64,000 nucleotides of DNA from Halorientalis salina (GTDB lineage: Archaea > Halobacteriota > Halobacteria > Halobacteriales > Haloarculaceae): contig NZ_SOSC01000006.1 of NCBI RefSeq assembly GCF_005049285.1, forward strand, positions 122,651-186,650, given 5' to 3'. The notes below the pieces were generated by a model. That model was not told where the DNA came from, ran no database searches, and saw nothing but the letters and a program-made list of their open reading frames with translations. This document shows, one piece after another, positions 1 to 9,142 of this stretch (positions are counted from its first letter, which is position 1; each line of letters begins with the position of its first letter). Position numbers and translations under genes: made by a program.

Positions 1-2
1 AC

Positions 3-212
3 AACCTCTATCTCGACTTCGCCGACCGCTTCGAGACGGAGTTCGTCCAGCAGGGCTTCAAGACGAACCGCAGTCTCGAAGAGACGCTCGACCTCGGCTG
101 GGACCTGCTCTCGACGCTGCCGAAACAGGAACTCAACCGCGTCGACGAGGAGTTCATCGAGACGTACTACGTCGAGGACGAACCGGCCGAGACCGTCGAA
201 GCCGAAGAATAA
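3..212 (+). CDS. atpB: A-type ATP synthase subunit B, C-terminal part
   Basis: This is the 3' end of a gene entering from the left edge; about 69 codons are visible. Subunit B is the non-catalytic nucleotide-binding subunit that alternates with subunit A in the A1 head of the archaeal ATP synthase. The tail has the family's helical bundle pattern ([18 protein letters not shown], then ELNRV and FIETYY), followed by an acidic haloarchaeal extension ending in EAEE. Subunit D lies about 730 bases downstream on the same strand, as expected for this operon. The body and start are outside the window. Identification rests on the C-terminal helices and on the neighbouring atpD. Confidence 0.9.
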   Translation, partial: NLYLDFADRFETEFVQQGFKTNRSLEETLDLGWDLLSTLPKQELNRVDEEFIETYYVEDEPAETVEAEE

Positions 213-278
213 TTCGCCGCAGTTTTCCGTTCTTTTCGACGTCACCGGTAGTGACGGGGCCGTCCTTCGAGAGCGCTG

Positions 279-770
279 TCACTCGATGCCGGCCCGTTCG
301 AGCCAGCCGCGGAACTGCTCGCGGCGGCGGTCCCAGACGAGCGTGATGAGCGCCAGGCCCGTGATGAAGACGCCACCGCCGATGAACCCGAGTATCATCC
401 GGGATGCGAATTTCTCGATGAGGAACGCCTTGGCGGGGTCCTCGGGGTCGACGTAGGCGGTGATCCGGTCGCCCTGCTCGTACTCGTGGCTGATCTCGAA
501 GGCCCGATCGCCCGACGTTTCGTGGGTGACGATGCCCGGATACAGCACGTCGTTCCGGTACTGCTTGCCCTCGTACTCGTAGCTGTACGTGACCGCGGGT
601 GCGAACTTGCTGCCGGCCTTGTCCTCGAGTGTCGCCGACTCGATGGTCGCGTTGACCGTCTCGGCGTTCTGGATCGCGGTGTACTGCGTGTACAGGACGT
701 AGCCCCCGATCCCCAGCAGGACGATCCCCCCAACAGCGAAGAGAACGGCGAGAAGCTTCAGCGAGTCCAT
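279..770 (-). CDS. DUF3592-type membrane protein
   Basis: A 163-residue protein with one membrane helix near each end (about residues 3-25 and 133-155) and a soluble beta-rich section between them. The middle holds motifs such as YSYEYEGKQYRND and RITAYVDPEDP, which match the DUF3592 pattern of an extracytoplasmic beta domain between two helices. The function of that family is unknown. The start is the ATG at 770; the longer open frame upstream lacks haloarchaeal composition. The gene is on the opposite strand between atpB and atpD, so it splits the synthase genes. Family assignment is from pattern memory and is moderately sure. Confidence 0.75.
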   Translation of the reverse strand: MDSLKLLAVLFAVGGIVLLGIGGYVLYTQYTAIQNAETVNATIESATLEDKAGSKFAPAVTYSYEYEGKQYRNDVLYPGIVTHETSGDRAFEISHEYEQGDRITAYVDPEDPAKAFLIEKFASRMILGFIGGGVFITGLALITLVWDRRREQFRGWLERAGIE

Positions 771-943
771 ACAGGGTGCATACACCTGCTGATACAAGTA
801 ACTTCCACAGGCGAGCGGGCTGTACGGAACCTGGCGCGGCCGGTCGTCGCGGATGACCGGCGTCTCGGGAACCGTCGAGCCGGGGGCATCACGGACGAAC
901 TGAAAACAGTTAACCGACTGGGTCAGCAAGGTCCACCCAACAA

Positions 944-1633
944 ATGGCCAAAGACGTCAAACCGACCCGGAAGAACCTCATGGCGATCGAGGACCGGATC
1001 GAACTCTCCGAGCGGGGCCACGACACGCTCGAAAAGAAGCGGGACGGGCTCATCATGGAGTTCCAGGACATCCTGGACCAGGCCCAGGACGTGCGCTCGA
1101 ACCTGGCCGAGGACTACGAGACCGCCCAGCGCCGGATCAACATGGCACGGGCCATGGAAGGCGACGTGGCGGTCCGCGGTGCGGCCGCCGCGCTCAAGGA
1201 ACACCCAGAGCTGACAACCGAGTCGAAAAACATCATGGGCGTCGTCGTCCCCCAGATCGAGTCCTCGAAGGTCAAGAAGACCCTCGACGAGCGCGGGTAC
1301 GGCATCCTCGGAACGAGTTCCCGCATCGACGAGGCCGCCGAGGCCTACGAGGAACTGCTCGAATCCATCATCCTCGCCGCGGAGGTCGAGACCGCGATGA
1401 AGAAGATGCTAGACGAGATCGAACGCACCAAGCGACGGGTCAACGCCCTGGAGTTCAAAGTCCTGCCCGAACTCACCACCAACCAGGAGTACATCGAGCA
1501 GAAACTCGAAGAGCAGGAACGAGAGGAGATCTTCCGGATGAAGAAGATCAAGGCCAAGAAGGAAGAAGAGGAGAAAGCAGAGCGGGAAGCCGAGGAAGCG
1601 GCGGAAGCCGAAGCCGTCCCGGCCGACGACTGA
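944..1633 (+). CDS. atpD: A-type ATP synthase subunit D
   Basis: This 229-residue protein is the central-stalk rotor subunit D, which couples rotation of the membrane ring to the A3B3 head. It starts with the family signature [20 protein letters not shown] and is almost all alpha-helical, with long N- and C-terminal coiled-coil segments and a short middle region (VVPQIE). The C-terminus is extended by a charged stretch rich in Glu, Lys and Ala, as in other haloarchaeal homologues. Its place downstream of atpB supports the call. It is separated from atpB by an opposite-strand gene, so it may use its own promoter. Confidence 0.96.
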   Translation: MAKDVKPTRKNLMAIEDRIELSERGHDTLEKKRDGLIMEFQDILDQAQDVRSNLAEDYETAQRRINMARAMEGDVAVRGAAAALKEHPELTTESKNIMGVVVPQIESSKVKKTLDERGYGILGTSSRIDEAAEAYEELLESIILAAEVETAMKKMLDEIERTKRRVNALEFKVLPELTTNQEYIEQKLEEQEREEIFRMKKIKAKKEEEEKAEREAEEAAEAEAVPADD

Positions 1634-1800
1634 ACGACACGCGTATCGCCGGCGGCCACGCGCGGTTTTCTCGACGCCAACAGGCCCGGTGAGTCGGTTC
1701 TCGTAGCGGTCAGGCAATATTTCGGGAGGCACGCCGTCGAGAAGTCCGTGCCTCGGTCGAGAGGGCGAACCTTTTCCATCTACCCGACAATGATAGTTGC

Positions 1801-2196
1801 ATGAACTGTCCCCACTGCAAAACGCAGGTGCTGCGCTTTCCCGTTCCCGAGGAGTACGCGGCATACGCTCCGAAGGACGCCCCCGGTGCGACCATCTGTC
1901 CGACCTGTCTGGTGATGGAACCCGACGAGGAACCCCCGTCGGAGCTGCCGGACTTTACGACCATCGGCGAGTCGTTCCCGGCCGAGCCCGACGCCGCGGT
2001 CCCGATGGCGCTGGGAATCGGTCTGCTCACCTCGCTCGCGCTGTATCGCCAGCAGATCACCGAACTGTTCGACGCCGTCGAGGAAGCCGGGACCGACCCG
2101 ATGCTCGTCCTGGACCGGCTCGCCGCGAGCGGCAGCGTCGACAGCCAGATCGACCTGCAGGGCCGGAAACAGCAACTAGAACAGTTGCGGGAGTAG
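1801..2196 (+). CDS. Haloarchaeal zinc-ribbon protein of unknown function
   Basis: A 131-residue protein that opens with a treble-clef-like zinc ribbon: MNCPHCKTQ supplies one CxxC and ATICPTCLV the second, about 25 residues later. The remainder is acidic, with a hydrophobic segment (VPMALGIGLLTSLALY) followed by amphipathic helices. It is compact and conserved in style with haloarchaeal small zinc proteins that sit next to ATP synthase genes. No catalytic motif is visible. It is convergent with the aRF1 gene, with only nine bases between the stops. The start ATG at 1801 is the first codon of the zinc ribbon. Confidence 0.8.
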   Translation: MNCPHCKTQVLRFPVPEEYAAYAPKDAPGATICPTCLVMEPDEEPPSELPDFTTIGESFPAEPDAAVPMALGIGLLTSLALYRQQITELFDAVEEAGTDPMLVLDRLAASGSVDSQIDLQGRKQQLEQLRE

Positions 2197-2205
2197 CCGA
2201 GCGCC

Positions 2206-3459
2206 CTATACGCCGGTGTCGTACCGCAGAATGCCCGCGATGCCGCCGAAGGCGTTGAGGAGCTGTTCGCCTTTCTCGAAGTCGGTGGAGATGAACTTCG
2301 TCTCGGTCCCGCGCTGGTCGGCGATGTTCATGAGGTGGTCGATGAGGTCCTCGCGGTCCTCCTCGTCGGCTTCGACGGTCTCGCCGCAGCGCGAACACTC
2401 GTGGTCGGGGGTGTCCTCGCGGCGGTCGACGACCTCGTGTTCCTCGTGGCCGTTTTCACACTCGTAGGTGACGACGTCTTTGCGCAGGTCCTCGGAGATG
2501 AGCAGGCGGTCGACCGCGCCCATGATCAGGTTCTCGCGGGTCGGGCCGAACCCGTAGGTCGCGAGGTTCCCGTCGTGGAGTTCCTTGAAGAACTCCTCCA
2601 TCTCCGTTTTGTCCTGCATGATCTCGTACTCGCCCAGGACCTCCTGGGCGGCGTCGACGAGGTCGTACAGCCCCGACTCGTCGGTGTAGGAGACGTCGAA
2701 CTTCCCGAGGACGCTGTCGCGGAGTTCGTGGTGGAGGTAGTCGCCGTCGAGGAACTCGTCTTTGGTGGGGGAGGGACCGCCGACGAGGATGCCGTCCATC
2801 TCGTGGCGCTGGTCGACGAAGAGGTCGTCGGCCATCCCGGCGACTTCCTGGTAGAAGTTGTCGATCGCCTCCAGCCGCAGGCGGGCGAATCGCTGGGCGG
2901 ACTGGCCCCCTTTGCGCTGTTTCCCGGGGACCAGCGAGGACGCGGACTTGACCGGCTCGACGCGTTTGCCCTTGAGCCAGCCGACGTTTGCCTCCCGCCG
3001 GTCGAGGACGATGAGGCCGAACAGCCCCTTGTCGCCGAGCATCTCCTCCAGGGGTTCGGTGAGGAAGTCCGAGTCGCAGTGGTACCGGAACGACTCGATG
3101 GGCTGGGGCGGCGACTCCAGAACCTTGGTGACCATGTCGGTCCGGCCGCCGCCGCTATCGATGGCCCCCGAGAAGATGACCATCCCGTTCTCGGGCGGGT
3201 ACGTGTCGTAGTAGCGCAGCCGGTCCTTGATGGAGGTCAGGGCGTCCTGGACCGCGGTCCGGGTCTGTTTTGACTTGATGTTCGACGCTTCGCTGTGCTC
3301 CTGGGTGACGTGCTCGACGACCGAACTGACCTGGCGGTCGTCAGGAATGTAGATGGTGACGAGCTGTGTCCCGGAGCCCTCGTACTCTTTCAGGTCCTCG
3401 ATGACCTTCCGGAACTCGTATTTTTGTTTGTCCGTCTGGTCCTGCTCGGAGCTACTCAT
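2206..3459 (-). CDS. prf1: Peptide chain release factor aRF1
   Basis: A 417-residue archaeal/eukaryal-type class 1 release factor that reads all three stop codons in the ribosomal A site and triggers peptidyl-tRNA hydrolysis. The stop-codon recognition motif NIKS is at residues 60-63 in the N domain. The catalytic GGQ is at 184-186, inside RKGGQSAQRF of the middle domain. The C domain carries a zinc-binding insertion (YECENGH... HECSRCGE, about residues 340-375), typical of many archaeal aRF1 proteins. Length and domain order match the family. It is a single-gene unit transcribed towards the zinc-ribbon gene. Confidence 0.97.
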   Translation of the reverse strand: MSSSEQDQTDKQKYEFRKVIEDLKEYEGSGTQLVTIYIPDDRQVSSVVEHVTQEHSEASNIKSKQTRTAVQDALTSIKDRLRYYDTYPPENGMVIFSGAIDSGGGRTDMVTKVLESPPQPIESFRYHCDSDFLTEPLEEMLGDKGLFGLIVLDRREANVGWLKGKRVEPVKSASSLVPGKQRKGGQSAQRFARLRLEAIDNFYQEVAGMADDLFVDQRHEMDGILVGGPSPTKDEFLDGDYLHHELRDSVLGKFDVSYTDESGLYDLVDAAQEVLGEYEIMQDKTEMEEFFKELHDGNLATYGFGPTRENLIMGAVDRLLISEDLRKDVVTYECENGHEEHEVVDRREDTPDHECSRCGETVEADEEDREDLIDHLMNIADQRGTETKFISTDFEKGEQLLNAFGGIAGILRYDTGV

Positions 3460-3602
3460 TACTTCCTGTTGTAGACCCGGAGACTAAAGGTCGTGGGATT
3501 CCGCGGGACCCCCGCTCGCGACGCGACGCGCGGAACTGACGTAAAGACCCCCTCGTATCTGAGCATCAATCCTTACCGACAACTCGACAAAACAATGTGG
3601 CA

Positions 3603-4196
3603 ATGTCGACGCAAGAAGGGGAGAGATACACGATCCAGTTCGGGGAAGACGAACAGGTTGCGGTCGCCGAGACCGTTCGGGCGGGGATCGGCGAGGAACT
3701 GTCCGACGAGCAGGCCGACGCCATCGTCAGCCACGTGGGGGACCTCGTCGCGGAGAACATCGCTGCGAACGGCGACGCCGACGTGGTCGTCGTCGGGGTC
3801 AAAGACCTCATCGTCAAACACCTCGTCGAGGGGGGCCACTCGGACGCCATCGTCGAGCGGACCGCCGACATCGTGCTGGACAACCTGGGAATGGGTTCGG
3901 TGTTCATCAAGCGAGCGCTCAAGAAGATCGTCAGGGGCCTCATGGGGCAGTCCGAGGCCGTCGTCAGTGGCGTCGGCGACGTGATCGGCGAGAAACTGGT
4001 CGAGGGGGACCACACCGAAGCGCTCGTCGAGGAGGTCGCGCGGCTGGTGGTTCACCAGGCCATCGAGAACGAGTACTCGGAGACCCTGGTCGACGGAACG
4101 CTCGACGAGGGGCTAGCGATCATCGTCGAGGAGGAGGGTGTCGAACGTATCGTCGACGAGATGCAGGCGGAGTACCCCGCCGAGACGGCGGCCTGA
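3603..4196 (+). CDS. Haloarchaeal conserved protein, function unknown
   Basis: A 197-residue acidic, mostly helical protein without transmembrane helices or recognised catalytic motifs. It contains internal quasi-repeats built around the pattern D-A-I/L-V-x-x-V-A/G-D/R-L/I-V. Examples are DAIVSHVGDLVAENI, DAIVERTADIVLDNL and EALVEEVARLVVHQAI, which suggests a helical repeat or an ancestral internal duplication. I chose the ATG at 3603 over the GTG at 3597 two codons earlier; the two cannot be separated from sequence alone. It lies between aRF1 (divergent) and the MinD-like ATPase. I do not recognise the family. Confidence 0.75.
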   Translation: MSTQEGERYTIQFGEDEQVAVAETVRAGIGEELSDEQADAIVSHVGDLVAENIAANGDADVVVVGVKDLIVKHLVEGGHSDAIVERTADIVLDNLGMGSVFIKRALKKIVRGLMGQSEAVVSGVGDVIGEKLVEGDHTEALVEEVARLVVHQAIENEYSETLVDGTLDEGLAIIVEEEGVERIVDEMQAEYPAETAA

Positions 4197-4392
4197 GGCC
4201 CCGCAGTCGGTGGGAATCCACGGGAACCGATGTCGGTCCCGTCAGTCGGTGTGAACTACCGTGTGGCTTTTTATTGATTGCGGGCATGTGTCCACGTAGT
4301 ATCGTCCGGGCCGGTCACGCGGGCAGCGACCACCGCGGACGACAGTGCGGGAAACCCGGCAAGGGGGACCGACCGCCCGTCAGACGCACGGG

Positions 4393-4398
4393 TTTATA
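4393..4398 (+). promoter_or_regulatory. Probable TATA box of the MinD-like gene
   Basis: The stretch tttata, within ggtttatatg, lies 35 bases before the ATG at 4433. That is about the spacing expected for a haloarchaeal TATA box and a very short or absent 5' leader. The surrounding sequence is otherwise GC-rich. The position is inferred only from sequence and spacing. Confidence 0.5.
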
Positions 4399-4432
4399 TG
4401 TTTCCCTTGTCTGTAGCTACACAACAGGAAGT

Positions 4433-5335
4433 ATGACGGGATACGTCTTCACCATCGCAGGCGGGAAGGGTGGCGTCGGGAAGACCACGACGACCATCAA
4501 CGTCGCCGTGGCGTTACAGGACGCCGGCCACGACGTCGTCGTCGTCGACGCCGACCTGGGAATGGCGAACCTGGGAGCGATGCTCGACATCGATCACTCC
4601 CCGAGTCTCCACCAGGTCCTGGCAGGGAAAGCCGCCGTCAGCGACGCCATCACGGAAGGCCCGGGTGGCATCACCGTCGTGCCCGGCGAGCGGAACCTCG
4701 AAGCGTTCGCCGACGCCGACCCGGCGAAGCTCCGGAAGGTCGTCAAAGCCCTCTCGACTGCCTACGAGATCGTCCTCATCGACACCGGTGCCGGATTGAG
4801 CCACGAAACGACCGTCCCGCTCGGACTGGCCGACGGCGTCTTGCTGATCACGACCGCAGACGACGTCGCCATCGGCGACACCGTCAAGACCGCCCAGCTG
4901 GCCGAACGCATCGAGGGCGACGTGGTCGGTGCCGTCCTGACCCGGGCCAACGACGACACGAACGTCTCGCAGGTCGCCGACAAACTCGACCTGGAGATGC
5001 TCGCGGTCGTCCCGGAGGACCAGGACGCCACCAAGTCGGAACCGCTGCTCATCAACCACTCCGACAGCTACGCCGCCGAGGCCTACCGCAGGCTGGCCTC
5101 GACCCTAGAGGAGATCTACGAGGTCAACACCGAGGGCGGCGCGACGACCGAACAGGAGTTCGAGCCCGCCGGCAGCGACGACGGCGACGGCAGTGAGACC
5201 GACGCCGCCGAAGCCGACGACGGTTCGACCGGCAGCGAGACCGGGATCGGCCCGAACAGCGGTACAGAGGGCAGCGACGGCGACGACAGCGACGACGACG
5301 AGGACGAAGACGGCGTGTTCGGGCTCTTCAACTGA
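4433..5335 (+). CDS. MinD/ParA-family ATPase with acidic C-terminal tail
   Basis: A 300-residue P-loop ATPase of the MinD class. The deviant Walker A motif is GGKGGVGKTTT near residue 10, followed by the switch region DADLGMANLG and the Walker B-like IVLIDTGAG. Such proteins position division, motility or chemotaxis machinery by ATP-dependent membrane association; several MinD paralogues exist per haloarchaeon. The ATPase core ends near residue 230. It is followed by about 65 residues rich in Asp, Ser, Gly and Glu that end in the hydrophobic tip GVFGLFN, which may be a membrane or partner contact. The start ATG at 4433 fits the TATA box and the Walker A position; the longer frame upstream is not haloarchaeal in character. 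Confidence 0.9.
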   Translation: MTGYVFTIAGGKGGVGKTTTTINVAVALQDAGHDVVVVDADLGMANLGAMLDIDHSPSLHQVLAGKAAVSDAITEGPGGITVVPGERNLEAFADADPAKLRKVVKALSTAYEIVLIDTGAGLSHETTVPLGLADGVLLITTADDVAIGDTVKTAQLAERIEGDVVGAVLTRANDDTNVSQVADKLDLEMLAVVPEDQDATKSEPLLINHSDSYAAEAYRRLASTLEEIYEVNTEGGATTEQEFEPAGSDDGDGSETDAAEADDGSTGSETGIGPNSGTEGSDGDDSDDDEDEDGVFGLFN

Positions 5336-5430
5336 GCTGCCAGTACCCATTCTCGCGGCGAATCCCGTCTCGGCGCCCGTTCTCCGTTCGAAGCGGTACA
5401 TTCAAACGGTCGCTCCGGCCAGTAAGGGGT

Positions 5431-5562
5431 ATGGCAGACGAAGAATCGATACGGACGAGTTGGATCCTGATCTACCTCCTCCTCGTGCTCGGGCTCGGGT
5501 TCGCCGCCGTCCGCGGTGTCGGGGGCAGCATCATGGGAACCGTCGTGCCGGCGCTACTGTAA
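5431..5562 (+). CDS. Small single-pass membrane protein
   Basis: A 43-residue open frame with a charged N-terminus (MADEESIRTSW) and one clear hydrophobic helix (about residues 12-28, LIYLLLVLGLGF), followed by a small-residue tail. It starts 95 bases after the MinD-like gene and stops nine bases before the convergent argS. The codon use is GC-rich at third positions, as in its neighbours. No function can be assigned. It is too short for homology to be judged by eye; the reading frame and membrane helix are what support it. Confidence 0.55.
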   Translation: MADEESIRTSWILIYLLLVLGLGFAAVRGVGGSIMGTVVPALL

Positions 5563-5571
5563 CCGGTCGCC

Positions 5572-7329
5572 CTACATCGACTCCGGCGCAGCGACACCGA
5601 GTACCGACAGCGCGTTCGCCATCGTGTGGCGCGCAGCAGCGACCACTGCGAGCCGCGCGTCCCTGACTTCTTCGTCGGCGTCCAGAACCGGACACTCCCG
5701 GTAGAAGGCGTTGAACCGTTCCGCGAACGTGCGCGTGTAGGTCGCCACGACGTGTGGCTGGTGGTCGGCGGCCGACTCCTCGATGACGCCGGGGAAGCGA
5801 GCGACGGTCCGGAGGAGGGCCCGCGCTTCCGGCGTGTTAAGGTGTTCCACGTCGAGCGCCGACGGATCGGGGACCTCGTAGCCGGCATCCGCTGCCTCGC
5901 CGAGGATGCCACAGGTCCGCGCGTGGACGTACTGGACGTACGGCGCGGACTGGGCCTCGAAGTCGAGCGCCCGCTCCCACTCGAAGGTGATCGCCTTCGT
6001 GGGTTGTTTCGAGACGATGTCGTAGCGGACGGCACCGATGCCGACCTGGTGGGCGATGCGTTCGACGTCGTCGTCGTCGAGTTCGTCGTTGCGGAGGCGG
6101 TCGTCGAGTCTGTCCTCGACCTCCTCGCGCGCGCGGTCGATAGCCTCGTCGAGCAGGTCGTCGAGGTCGATGCCGGTCCCTCGCCGTGTGCTCATCTTCC
6201 CTTCGGGGAGGTTGACGTAGGAGTAGAGCACCTGATCGAGCTGGTCGGTGTCGTGGCCGAGCAGGGAGAGCGTGGTGTCGACCTGCTGGGCCTGGAGCTT
6301 GTGGTCCTCGCCCAGAACCGTCACCGCGCGGTCGAAGTTGTCGAACTTCCACTCGTGGTGGGCCAGGTCCCGCGTGGCGTAGAGGCTGGTACCGTCCGAG
6401 CGGAGGAAGACGAGGTTCTTCTCGATGTCCGGGAGGTCGAGTTGCCAGGCGTCCTCCTCGTACACTGCCTCGTCGAGTTCCTGCAGGCGAGCGACCAGGT
6501 CGTCGGTCGCGCCGTCGCGGATAAAGCGGGTCTCCTTGACGAACTCGTCGAACTCCGCGGGGAGACGGCCGAGACACTGCTTCATGCCCGAGAGCACCTT
6601 GTCGACGACCTCGCTGACGCGCTCGTAGGCGTCCTCGTCGCCCTCTTCTAGCCCCTGCATGATGGACTGGATCTCCGCTTCCGCGGCCTCGACCTCCTCC
6701 TCGGGACCCTCTTCGAGGAACTCGTTGCCGACGCGGTAGTACCGCACCATGTCGTACTCGATTCGGTCCCGCTCTGGCTCCGGCAGGTCCGACTCGTCGA
6801 AGGTCTCGTAGGCCCAGGCGAACACGGCCATCTGGCGGCCGGCGTCGTTGACGTAGTAGTGCCGTTCCACGTCGTAGCCGGCGAAATCGAGCACGTTCGC
6901 CAGGGCGTCGCCGATGATGGGGTTGCGGGCGCGGCCGACGTGGACGGGACCGGTCGGGTTGGCGCTCGTGTGTTCGACGACGACGCGCTCGTCTTTCGAG
7001 TCGAGTCGACCGTACTCCTCGCGCTGGGCGGCCTCGATAGTGGCCTGGAAATAGGCCTCGCTGGGCAGGAAGTTGACGTACGGACCCTGGGGCTGGACGG
7101 TGCCCAGATACTCGTAGTCGGCTGGGTCGATCTCGTCGGCGATGTCGGCGGCGACCTTCGGCGGCGGTGCGCCGACCTCGCCGGCCAGCCGGTAGGCGAC
7201 ACTGGACGCCAGGATCGCGTCGACGTCCTCCGGTGGCTCCTCGATACCGAGGTCCTCAGTGGGGAGGTCGAGCGCCGAGAGCGCGCTCTGCAGGGCGTCC
7301 TCGACCTCCGCGCGTGCGGACAGGAACAT
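5572..7329 (-). CDS. argS: Arginyl-tRNA synthetase
   Basis: A 585-residue class I aminoacyl-tRNA synthetase that charges tRNA-Arg. Present in order are an N-terminal Arg-specific domain, the HIGH-type signature HVGR at residues 130-133 ([12 protein letters not shown]), a KMSKS-type motif KMSTR at 378-382, and the helical DALR anticodon-binding domain ending VLGVAAPES. The sequence [13 protein letters not shown] is diagnostic for ArgRS. The start ATG at 7329 gives the expected N-terminus; a TATA-like stretch lies about 25-30 bases upstream near 7350, suggesting a leaderless message. The longer frame that reads through from 7974 covers the next gene on the same strand in another frame. Confidence 0.97.
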   Translation of the reverse strand: MFLSARAEVEDALQSALSALDLPTEDLGIEEPPEDVDAILASSVAYRLAGEVGAPPPKVAADIADEIDPADYEYLGTVQPQGPYVNFLPSEAYFQATIEAAQREEYGRLDSKDERVVVEHTSANPTGPVHVGRARNPIIGDALANVLDFAGYDVERHYYVNDAGRQMAVFAWAYETFDESDLPEPERDRIEYDMVRYYRVGNEFLEEGPEEEVEAAEAEIQSIMQGLEEGDEDAYERVSEVVDKVLSGMKQCLGRLPAEFDEFVKETRFIRDGATDDLVARLQELDEAVYEEDAWQLDLPDIEKNLVFLRSDGTSLYATRDLAHHEWKFDNFDRAVTVLGEDHKLQAQQVDTTLSLLGHDTDQLDQVLYSYVNLPEGKMSTRRGTGIDLDDLLDEAIDRAREEVEDRLDDRLRNDELDDDDVERIAHQVGIGAVRYDIVSKQPTKAITFEWERALDFEAQSAPYVQYVHARTCGILGEAADAGYEVPDPSALDVEHLNTPEARALLRTVARFPGVIEESAADHQPHVVATYTRTFAERFNAFYRECPVLDADEEVRDARLAVVAAARHTMANALSVLGVAAPESM

Positions 7330-7394
7330 ACGCCCCCTTCTGTGGGACCGTGTATATGCGTAACGAGTCGCCCCGACCGCGGGGGACAGCGCAG

Positions 7395-7928
7395 TCAGCC
7401 GAGGTTGGCCGCGTCGTCGCCCGACGCGAGCGCGTCGAGACATGATTCGACGCTCTCGTGAACGCCGTCCGACCAGCACGGGTAGAGCCCGACGAGGTCC
7501 CCGTCCCGTCGGATCGTGAGGGAGACGACTGGGAAGACGATGATCCGCTGCGTGGGCGGCCCCGCCGAAAGCAAGCCGCCGACCGCCTTGCGCGACTCGA
7601 AGAAGGGTTCGAGTTGGAGGCCGGCACTGTCGGCCACGGCTTCGAGTTCCTCGTACAGCGCGACGGCATCGGCGTCGGCCACGTCGTCTTCGGCGGCCGG
7701 GACGTTCACCCGGGACCCTACTCGTTCGATCCGCAGGTCCGGGACCGTCCCCTCGGCCTCGAACGCACGCAAGCGTTCGAGGACTGCCTGCTGGCGACGC
7801 GCTGCTGCCCCGGTCGGTGACGCCCGGAGATGGGCCGTCACCGTGATCGTCGCTGCCGTCTCCCCCGTCTCCGCCTCGCCCGTCGTCTCGTCCTCGGACG
7901 CCTCGGCCTCCACGACATTGGTAGCCAT
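7395..7928 (-). CDS. Haloarchaeal conserved protein, possible HTH regulator
   Basis: A 177-residue acidic protein. After a Glu/Thr-rich N-terminus it has a helical segment around [22 protein letters not shown] beta-rich core ends in the motif [20 protein letters not shown]. The last motif is familiar from haloarchaeal proteins annotated as HTH-domain proteins, but I cannot confirm a helix-turn-helix here. Two in-frame ATGs (7934 and 7928) are possible; the second is used. An AT-rich stretch (about 7940-8020) upstream probably holds the promoters of this gene and of the divergent TYW1 gene. Function is unassigned. Confidence 0.7.
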   Translation of the reverse strand: MATNVVEAEASEDETTGEAETGETAATITVTAHLRASPTGAAARRQQAVLERLRAFEAEGTVPDLRIERVGSRVNVPAAEDDVADADAVALYEELEAVADSAGLQLEPFFESRKAVGGLLSAGPPTQRIIVFPVVSLTIRRDGDLVGLYPCWSDGVHESVESCLDALASGDDAANLG

Positions 7929-8117
7929 ACCCATACTTGCGGAACATACAATAAAAATCTTTTTCCCAAATCAAGCATCGGCCTATAGCAAAAATAAGCA
8001 GACATTCGTATTATTATATAGATCAGACCAGGACTTTGTCCACCGGCAGGGCAGCGAACCGGTCTCGACAGGGACACCCGGGTGCTTTTGCCCGCCGGCG
8101 CACAACGCCACTCCAAC

Positions 8118-9107
8118 ATGAGTGACTCGGAGTCCGGGGACGGGGGACCGAAGCAGGTTTCGGACCCTAACTACCACAGCGTCAACCACACCGCCGCCCA
8201 GACCTGCGGGTGGACGAAAAATGCCCTCAAAGGCGAGGGAAAATGTTACAAAAATATATTTTATGGGATAGAATCGCACAGATGTATACAAATGACGCCG
8301 GTCGTCAAGTGCAACGAGCGGTGTGTCTTCTGCTGGCGGGACCACGCGGGGCACGCCTACGAGATGGACGAGGTCGAATGGGACGACCCGAGTGCCGTGG
8401 CCGACGCCAGCCTCGAACTCCAGTCGAAGATCCTCTCGGGCTTCGGCGGCAACGAGGAGGTCCCCGACGAGGTGTTCGAGGAGGCCATGGAACCGCGCCA
8501 CGTGGCAATTTCCCTCGACGGCGAACCCAGTCTCTACCCCTATCTGCCGGAACTCATCGAGGAGTTCCACGAGCGAGACATTACGACGTTCCTCGTCTCG
8601 AACGGGACGCGACCCGAAGTCCTCGCCGAGTGTGACCCGACCCAGTTGTACGTCAGCGTCGACGCCGCCGACCGGCGGACGTTCGACGAGACGGTCAAGG
8701 CCGTCGAGGACGACGCCTGGGAGAACCTCATCGACACGCTGGACGTGCTGGCCGAGAAAGACGAAACCAGAACGGTGCTGCGGACGACCTGCATCAAGGG
8801 GCTGAACATGGCCCACCCCGAGTGGTTCGCGGCGATGTTCCAGCGCGCGGACCCGGACTTCGTGGAGCTGAAGGCGTACATGCACGTCGGCCACTCCCGC
8901 GGTCGGCTGGGTCGGGACTCGATGCCCGAACACGAGGAAGTCGTCGACTGGGCCGAGGAGGTCATGGCCGACATGCCCGAGTTCGACGTGTTGAAGCAGG
9001 TACCCGCCTCGCGGGTCGCACTGCTGGCGAAAGAGCGCAACACGCTGGTCCCGAAACTCCAGAAGGATAGCGACTTTTGGGCTCGCGACCCGGTTTCCGG
9101 AGACTGA
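8118..9107 (+). CDS. taw1: 4-demethylwyosine synthase TYW1
   Basis: A 329-residue radical-SAM enzyme that builds the tricyclic base 4-demethylwyosine from N1-methylguanosine at position 37 of tRNA-Phe. The radical-SAM cysteines are C65, C69 and C72 (CNERCVFCW). Additional N-terminal cysteines at 30, 43 and 56 match those that bind the second iron-sulfur cluster in TYW1. Other signatures are SLDGEPSLYPYL, VSNGTRPEVL and the C-terminal HVGHSRGRL. Length matches archaeal TYW1, which lacks the flavodoxin domain of eukaryotic versions. The ATG at 8118 was chosen because the family begins shortly before the first cysteine. Confidence 0.95.
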   Translation: MSDSESGDGGPKQVSDPNYHSVNHTAAQTCGWTKNALKGEGKCYKNIFYGIESHRCIQMTPVVKCNERCVFCWRDHAGHAYEMDEVEWDDPSAVADASLELQSKILSGFGGNEEVPDEVFEEAMEPRHVAISLDGEPSLYPYLPELIEEFHERDITTFLVSNGTRPEVLAECDPTQLYVSVDAADRRTFDETVKAVEDDAWENLIDTLDVLAEKDETRTVLRTTCIKGLNMAHPEWFAAMFQRADPDFVELKAYMHVGHSRGRLGRDSMPEHEEVVDWAEEVMADMPEFDVLKQVPASRVALLAKERNTLVPKLQKDSDFWARDPVSGD

Positions 9108-9142
9108 CGCGGCTTTTTGCTCGCGGAGACCGTGTTGGTTCC

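Noticed and set aside
486..1214. A 242-codon plus-strand open frame across the DUF3592-type gene and atpD
   Set aside because: It is the antisense or out-of-frame shadow of two real genes; composition is rich in Arg and Val without acidic bias or motifs.
2335..3273. A 312-codon plus-strand frame opposite the aRF1 gene
   Set aside because: Antisense to prf1, whose motifs are unmistakable; long antisense frames are common in high-GC genomes.
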